Source: Parelaphostrongylus tenuis (Eukaryota > Nematoda > Chromadorea > Rhabditida > Metastrongylidae). From it: 64,000 nt of DNA. Location: contig JAHQIW010000291.1 in assembly GCA_019055375.1 (NCBI GenBank), positions 124,001 through 188,000 of the forward strand, read 5' to 3'. Below are positions 52,127-61,100 of the stretch, one piece after another. Below the pieces are notes generated by a model that made no database searches, had not been told where the DNA came from, and worked only from the letters and a program-made list of their open reading frames with translations. How positions within the stretch are numbered: position 1 is the stretch's first letter; each line of letters opens with the position of its first letter. The position numbers and the translations under genes are program-made.

Positions 52127-55100
52127 GCGGGTTTTCCTTCTTTTTTTCATCATTTTCATTTTTTATTCACTTTTTAGTCACTTTTCCTATCAAATGGAGT
52201 CCTGTGGATACGGTCCTGGCATAATTTAAGGGAAATAATTACGATATTTGGACACATTTCGCTCTTTACGACGACGACAATGTCGAGCGAGCGAGCATAT
52301 GTAGAGAGGATGAGATATGCATCTATTGCGCAATCGTCTCCGGCTAGTTGCGGTTGGGAAACGAGCATTTGCGCCCCCAAACATGGGATTAGCCTCGATG
52401 GTATTCTTGTCTGCTTTTCAGTCGATACTTGAGAACGTAACAAACATTGGAAATCCCCTCACTAATCAAACAGCTGGTCGTCCTCTTGTGCTGCTCACAG
52501 CCTTATTAGGCCATAAAACGACAAGGCTGTGCTGTTGTGGTAGTTCTGGCGGACGATCTGCCACGATTTTATGGCGTAATAACCCTCATTGGTTTGTAAA
52601 CCTCTGCAATATATCTGTTGTTCCATGACAAGGTGTGGCTTCGGGTCTACATCCAAGCCGCGATACTATGAAAACCTGTTTTTGTTTATTTGCAAGAAAA
52701 GGGCTTATTGGGACTACGAGGAAAGAGAACTAGCCAGGTAATTAGTTGAAAGAGTCCCTTAATCGAAAATGTTGTGAAGCGTGAAAATTCGTGTTTTCCA
52801 TGAAATTTTCGGTAAATTATATGAATAACGATAGTCTTGATTATATCTAACAATGGATTACATTTTGAGGAGTAGCCACCTTGGAACAAAAGTAGTGACA
52901 ACGTGACGAACATTCCTATGATTGGGGAGTGATGGTATCTGGAGAATCCTTTACACTGGGTTCTCAAGACCTGAGAAAAGAATTCTCGTACTAACCCCTT
53001 TGGGACCGCGGACCCACCTCCTTTGCATCTCTAACCCACAGCGTGAAATGCATCGATGTACTGTTGTATTATTTCAAATGTATTATTGTTGTTATTTTCC
53101 TATGTTATGTTCTATGTAAATGTATTATGTTAATATAAGTAGGAAAATAACAACAATAATACAGTTGAAGTTATGCAGTAATACATTCAGTTCGTTCGCA
53201 GGTTCGGGGTTGGAGATGCAGCAAACCGTCCAGCTTTACCACCATGCGGGTTAGGGATGAAGGGGAGGTGGATCTACGGACCCGAAAGGGCTAGCATACT
53301 ATTTAGGACTATATGCTAAGGTGAGATGCAAAGCTCGGTACATCAAGCGGGAGTTGAAGCGACGTTTCCTCTTTACGGAGAGTGTTTTTGCACTTGTCCT
53401 ACCACCACTCGTGGCTTCTGATATCTCGATTATAAATTAAGATCAAGTAGCGTATTCTGCGGACTAGATGCCTAGTGAATTATTTTCTGATCTAATTGGG
53501 TTTTTGAGCGATTTTTCCAATTGCGCTGTCATTAAGGGATCATTAGAATCGGGCTTGATTATGACGAGTATTGCTCGAGACATGATGACCTAAGCAAGCC
53601 CTTCAGCCATCTCAATACTGACTTGATCTGCTTGTTGTGTCCTCACAGATATCCTCAACGACATCCGGAAATCATGATAGACTATGGTGGATCTGCGACG
53701 AACGCTTAGCTCATGAATCTTAAAAAATTTGCCTTTTTTTCAGGCCTGTCGATCAAGTGAACTTCCAGTTGACTTGCTATCTCCACTAAGTAATCTGCGA
53801 TCTCTACATCTTTACGAGGTTTGAACAAAAAATCCCATCATTATTGGATAAGTTTGTACTTCTGATGTAAGTGAGAAGTCTCAAATTTCAGATGGCTCCT
53901 ATGGGGCAGTCGTTTTCGTTATCAAACGAGATCGTTCAGCACTTGAAACGACTCGAAAAATTAGTTGTAACAAATTCTAATCTTCTTCACTTACCCGACA
54001 AGTTACTGTGTCACTTGAGAAATCTACAGGTTTGTGGTTTTCTTCTTTAAGAAAACCTTTTAAAACATTTAATGAATTGAACTACAAGCTGTAGTGATTT
54101 ATGACTTGTTGCTGGTCAGGAAGAGGGAGGGAACCTTTCTCTATCCATCATTGCTTCAGCGGTGCACAACGACGATCAATGCGCAATTATGCTGTTTATT
54201 AGGCGCATAGATCACTTCATTTTGTGCTTATACAATATGCCTCGGGCCTCGGCCATCTGGCCTCATAGGGGCCTCAGTGATGAATCGTGAAACGTTCGAG
54301 ATTTCCATTTGGGTTAGGTGGCAGGTGGTCTAACTGTCGCCGGGTTTATTCCCGCGGGGGAACATGGGAAGTTATAGTATTATGTGTAAGCGTGATGCTT
54401 TAACACTAACTCAAAACAGTTCTCTAGTTTATCGCTGTTTTTGAACTTTTTAATGCAATTATACGTCCAGGAATGTTGAGTGATATGCAAAACATTTGAC
54501 TCCAGGCAGGAGTTTGAACCCGCATTTCACCCCACACCGGGCACGTGCAGCAACTAACCACGAGACCATCACTTTGCTTTAGTTCTACTTTAGCTAACGA
54601 GATAATTGTCATTATAGATGGTGTTCATTTATTGGGTGCCCGTTGCTGTACATCAGTTTATCACAACGTTCCCCCTCATTCTCCTACCACCATCTCTGAT
54701 TAGCTTTTCTCCTAGGAAACAAAATTCAAATGTCTCTGTCATTCTAGAGAAAACTTTGAATAAAAATTCTCGAGACCAACTATTCACTACTCTCGGAATT
54801 ATTCAGTAGTTTGCAGTTTCTTCTTAATAAGACATAAAACAAGGTGGTTTTAATAGAGTCTCATTTGAACAGCTGACGTTTCCGGCGGATTTCGCCTTCT
54901 TAGGAGCCTCGAGAGATCAGGCTTAAGGCTTCTAAGGTTCTGAAAAGACGAAATCCTCCGAAACGTCAGCTGTTCAAGTAATTATCACTGTAACAACCTT
55001 GTGCTTTGGCATATCAAAGAAGAACTGTGAACCACTCCATAATAGGCTTTTTTCTTCTCTAATTTTTTAGGTGTAGCTATGAATATGCTTCTGGAAAGCA

Positions 55101-58100
55101 TAATGCTGTCGATGCCTGGCATTTAGATTCACATTGATTTCTCGTGCATCTCCAGTGATTTTGTCAGCACGACGAATTCTTTGAAGACAGATTCTACAAA
55201 GTTCGTTCGAGAAAAGACGCATTATTTTGGGTCTATGGTGAGCAGAAAGCCGCGAAGACGCATAGGTGATCGTTGATAATGGGCAGGGGGCAGGTGGAAG
55301 GAGATTAGCATTAGCTCGCATCGTTTAACATGGTTGGATCGGGTCGACGTAGAGAGATTGAGGTATTGTTACCGGTAGGAGCTCGACTCGGAAGCGACCA
55401 TGGTAAACACGGCGACAGTGGCTGCTGACTGCTGATGCGAACATGATGCACCACAACGCCGCTAATTATCCGTATTTTGCTTGACTTTGATCCTCCCGAC
55501 ACCCCTCATTTGTCGTTAATTAGCTAACTACTCAGCATAATCGTGTCAGTACTGAAATGATACCTCTGGTTAGCCACTCACACGGCTGGATACCAGTCAG
55601 TAAGATATCATTTGTTGATCAAACGAATAGCACAAAGTTCATAAAAATAGATTTTGCTGACTGAAGACCCGACGTCCTCGTCTTCTTCAAAGCCGGTGAT
55701 TCGAATCATTTTTCCACAGTCGTTCCTCGTCTTTGGAAATCTTCGTGTTGTCAGCGGAGTCGAATTTCTTGCTGCAGCTTCGCCGAGAGAAGCTCATGCA
55801 AGCGGTGTTCCACCGAAGAAGATTCAACTTGAACGTAGACGACAACAGAGACAATCGACTGATGGCAATCGAATCGAACTGGCGACTCTGCAGAAGACGA
55901 TGGCGTCGAAACGTTAGCCAAGAAAATCTTGTTTTTATCAACTTTTTTTTCCGATTAGCATGCTTAACCTTTGGGGACCGTGGACTTACAGCCTCTGCAT
56001 CTCTAACTAGCAATTCCGGGCGGTATGCTCTACCTCCTCTGCATCTGTAACACCCAGCGTGGCCGTTGATAGACGCTGTAAGCTGGGCGTTAGAGATGCA
56101 GGGGAGGTGGGGTAGAGCGTTCAGAGTTACCAAACAGAAATGCAGAGGCTGTGGATCTACGGCTCCAGAAAAAAGTTAACGAAGAATATACGATCGATAG
56201 AAATTATCAAAGTCAAAGGAATGCCGGTTTTGAATTATAATGCTCTGTTCAATGACAGTTTAGGTCCTGAACGTATCATCGAACTGGATATCCGCACTAT
56301 CATTCGCTTCTGCTGAATGTGTAGCTAATCAGTTGATAATTGCTGATTTCTCCTATAATCGACTGGAAAATTTGGAAGAAAATCTGTATGCATTGCCATC
56401 CGTTCGACAACTCTCTCTATCGAATAATCGTCTGTCGGCAATACACCGAGAATCGCTCATCAAGTGTCCATTGCTGCAACAGCTCGAGTTGAACAACAAC
56501 GCACTTGAAGTGATCGAGGATCTGCCTGGTAAGGAGTCAGAGTCATTCCAATATTACTGTATTACCAACCAGGAGCACAAGTTCACTTTTACCATCTGAT
56601 TTTGAAAAAAAAAATTTTGTGGTTACGGCGACCGTTCTCGGCTGGTGGACTTTCCGGACAGCTACGGATAACAATATAAAAGTTTTTTTTCTAAACTAAA
56701 AATACCTTTCTAGAAGTCTCTTAGTTATTTTGCATCAATCAATGGCGCCACAAGTCCTTCAGCCCCTTCGAGACCATGGACCGGATCCTCTACATATCTA
56801 ACTCTCAGTGTGTCACGTCTAGCAGTGGCTCCCAACTCCAGCGTGCTGCGTTCAACAATGACACGCTGAGGTTAGACACTACTGCTAGACGCAACACGCT
56901 GGTAGTTGTAAGCGCAGAGGATTGGGTCCGTAATCCCGAAAGAGTTAGAGGTCAAATTGCCTAAATAGGTACCAAGTTTCTGGGGGAGTGGGAGGTTGAG
57001 CCAGTCTCCATCAGCCATGCCGACAGTGTGTACACGCGTGTATCGTTTTCGCTTACACTTTGTAGCGAAGGGCTTGACAAAATTTGATAGTTGGCAGGCT
57101 TTTTTTTGGCAATAGTACTGCAGCATTATTGCAATGGAAGCTACTCATTTATCTCTGAGTTGTCAGCAATGTAAAATCTTTACTTTCCACTTCAGAAACA
57201 CTAATTCACATCAATCTTGCGGCAAATCATCTCCACGTTATTCCCGCTTCTGTCGCCGTCCTGCCTCATCTTGTTTCACTTAATTTGTCGCACAATTTCA
57301 TTGATGAGAGCTCTCCAATGGTTTGCGGTCAGTTTCCTCCTAATTTATCATTCCTGAGTTCCTCCTTTATTTTTGGGACCGTATGTTTCAGTCTCTGATG
57401 TGCTGGAATTTCTGGATCTATCATGGAATCGTATCAGTGTTCTACCGAACGCGACTATTCCCGCATTCCTCATCGACACTCGTGCACCTTCACTTAGAGT
57501 CAAACAACATTAGCAGAGTTGAAGCCGTTTGAATTGACGAATTACACACGTCTTCAGACAGTCAGTTCTTGTCTCATTTTCCGTGTGTGTCTGTATTTTT
57601 GTCTGTTAGAATGCAGTATTCGATTTCCAAGGAAACTAGGTGATATTACAAAACTATGAACCTCGGAGTGGAGCTAAACTCGTGTTTCACTTCTGTGAGC
57701 AGGAGAGGGCGAAGGGGAGAGGTGGAGGGTGGGCGGGGTCGTTTCACTTATACAGAAAAATTCTCATTTGTTATTCGGTGGATTTTTACGACCTATTTGC
57801 CTCTTTGGTGGTGTGGGTGGGGAGGCGTCAATTGCGCATATTGCATCGGTTCGAGTGCAGTTTGGCCTTCAGCCACTCTGTCAACAATTTTGTTTGGCGT
57901 GGATTGAAAATGGAGCCGAGCGTTTGAGTACGTCGTTTAGAGGGTTCTCTGTCTCTATGACTGGTAGAATGGCGATTGAAAAACGGCGATTATTCGAATT
58001 CAGTGTGATTCGATTTCTCGAAGAAATAGCTCTCTAACTGCTTACCCTTCTAACCCTGCTGCTCCGTAGTCACGCAAACTTATTTGTTTGCTGTTTTTCT

Positions 58101-61100
58101 GCGCGTGTGAGGGAAAGAGGGAAGGAGAGAAGATGTGTGATGACCTTCTTGACTATTTGTGTATTTTGGCATTGTTTCGCTACCGGCTCATCGCGTGAGT
58201 ATAATAGAAATGGACACTGTATGTGGTGCGATCAGGTCAAGTTGCCAGCCAGTCTCCTCTCTCCCATTGCGAAAACCTGTAATTAGGACGAAATGTGTTA
58301 TTGAGAGGAGTGTAGAGGGGAAATTGCTCGTTCAGCAGCGTTGTATGGGTCATCCAAGATCATTTAATAATGAATAATAACCACCGGGTCAAGAACAAGT
58401 ATTGGGTTAGTGAAAAAGTAATTGCGCTTTGTGCATTGTCAAAATGCGCCATATGCTTTTGGGAATATATTCCCAAATAAATATGGTTTTGTTGTGCATA
58501 CTTTTGAGACAGGCTTTTTCCATTTATGTTTTGTTGTTAATGATATCTCTCTTGCTGTTTATTTTATGTTTATTTTTGAATATGGAGAAGGTGATGGTTG
58601 TGCTAAAGTAATTGCGGCCCTAGACCGTGAGCTCAAAATGGTTCGTAAATCTGCAAAGATAACTCGCAACATCAGCAGCGCATTTGGCCTAGAAGCTGCT
58701 AACGAATGCGCAATTCAAGGTTGTTCAGGAGGTTTCATAAAGGAGACCTATTTCAACATTACAAAACCGCAATTACTTTTGTACCAGCCTCATCAAAAGT
58801 CGTGGGAATAGCAATGATCGAAGCTGATCCTCCCAAGACTGCAAGAGACATTGTGGAAGAAATCGGCGTTGACCATTCCACCATTCTTGCTATTTGAAGA
58901 AAAATTCAAGTATTGTTTTATAACGGCAATTATTTTTGCACCAATCCAGCATTATCGAGCGTAGCGTAGGAGTTTAAGGGAGGAATTAGTTCAATACTAG
59001 TCTTATAGAATAGTGTTTACATTTCCTGGTAGTGTCGAACCTTATAACACGACGTTGCTTAATCGCTTAACCACATAAATATTGAGTGACAACGGGCAAA
59101 CAGTACCTTTTAACGAGCTTCTAACCTGTTGGATCGGCAATTGAATTGCAAACGAATTTGGTGTTTTGAGGTGATGTGGACTTTGTTTTTAGTTGAATAT
59201 AGCATCCAAATCGACTTGAACAACTTCGAGACGATGTATTTACTGGGCTTTACGAGCTGAATACTCTTAATCTATCCAACAATTCCATTCAAACCGTGGA
59301 TTTGGCTGTCTTTGCAGACCTCACTTTAGGTAGGTTATAAGAAGTTATCATGTGAGAATTTTTAACCATTTGAGGACGACAAATGGTTCATCAAAGGAAA
59401 TTTTTGCTGCTTCAACGCATCAAAATTTTTTTTTTTAAAAACAGTAAATTGTTGAAACCGCCGTTGCCTAAGCTGTCGAGTAACTACTAAATCTCTAGTG
59501 GGTAATTTCTGTTTGGTTAAAAAGGTAAGGAAACAGTCGGGCATTCCATGGAATGCACCACGTCTCTAAAGACTTAAGGTGTAGAGAAAATCGATTCTGT
59601 TTACTTCTTCTATTGCTTTGTTCGTGCCTCGCCAAAATTACCAGATTTCAAGGTGATGTCGATCTGTCGAATAATTTGCTCACCGAGGTTCCAATTACAA
59701 TTGGACGCCTTCACAAACTCGGGAGAATCAATCTTAGTTACAATAAGATTAGGTGAAGAATTTCGTTTCTCATCAGATTCATTCACATTGGCTTATCCTG
59801 GCTTATTTGTGCATAAAATGACTCGATTGCGCAAGGAATGCTTTGACATTTGTCAATAAATTCTCTTGTTATACACCCATGGGATCAGTGTTTTGATAGC
59901 GGAAGAGTTTTGAAGATTCTGAAGTCTTTGATATCAAATTTAGGAAGCTGCATCAATTCATCTTCAATAAGACTCCACACCTTCAGAGTATCGATCTCAG
60001 CTATAACGAGTTGACATCGGTACGTTCGCTAACGGGAATGTGCACTTTAGTTAGGCTGCCGGATGAATATTTTACATAATATGATCGATTTTATTACGAA
60101 AGACGAGGTATTTATTAGAATTTCAGGTTCCAACAATTACAGGTCAGCCCGTACGTGTTCTCCGATTCTGCGCACTTGACCTATCTTAATCTGTCACACA
60201 ATCATATCTCGCAATTGTTCCACGATTCGTTGACCAAATGTCCCCTACTCAAGAGAATCGACCTCTCTGATAACCGTTTAGGTAATTTGTTCTGTTTCGT
60301 ATATTGTCACTCGTATAACTTGCATTTTGTGGATGCTTGTGGCGCAGTGGTTAGAGGTGCCTTGGATACACACGGTCTGTAGGTCGATCCCGCACCAAAG
60401 GCTTACCAACCATTCAATCCCCCCGGGGGTTGCCAGTTTGATACCAGACTTATCTGGGAGGATGGCAGCACTGACTTGATATATCGCTAAACCACTGCGA
60501 GTCATTGTAAAGGCCTGATATCATTCAATCGCCTCTCACGATTCTTGATGAAGTCGAATGTGTTGCGCTTCTTCCAGCGATCTATGTGCTTCGAGAGCGT
60601 TGTTCTTTGTCCTTTATACTTTACATTTGAGCATTTAACATGGAGAACTGTTTCAGAGAGCTTAGCTGACGCGCTTTCGCAAGCTTCAGCTGTCCGAAGG
60701 CTAGACGTGTCTCGTAATCGACTGGAATTTTTACAATGGACCGAACTTCCTCCTCGTTTGGAACATCTGGTGGCAGATTCAAACGCGATAACTCTTCTGG
60801 GAGCCGCTAGCACATCAAAGTTAGTTGTTCTGTGCATATCGTTTGCTGGTCTTATGTTGATTATTAGGAATCTTTCGGAAGAATTCGTACCGTTATAGTT
60901 ATCGATGCTTTTGTCTCATTTGTATTGATAAGAAACTGAAGCACAGATGATGATCATTAATGATTTAGGGTGCGGACTGCGTCATTTAGAGGAAACCACA
61001 TCGAGCAGATCACAGCTGATCAGCTTCCAGATACACTGGAGTCGTTGAATCTGTCGGCAAATCGTCTCCAACACATAGCAGCAGCAACATTCTCTATGAA

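Noticed and set aside
59553..59652. In-frame extension upstream of tol-1 exon 9 (CSCLAKITRFQ)
   Set aside because: It is open only by chance; using it would break phase with exon 8, and LRR spacing begins at the DVDLSNN segment.
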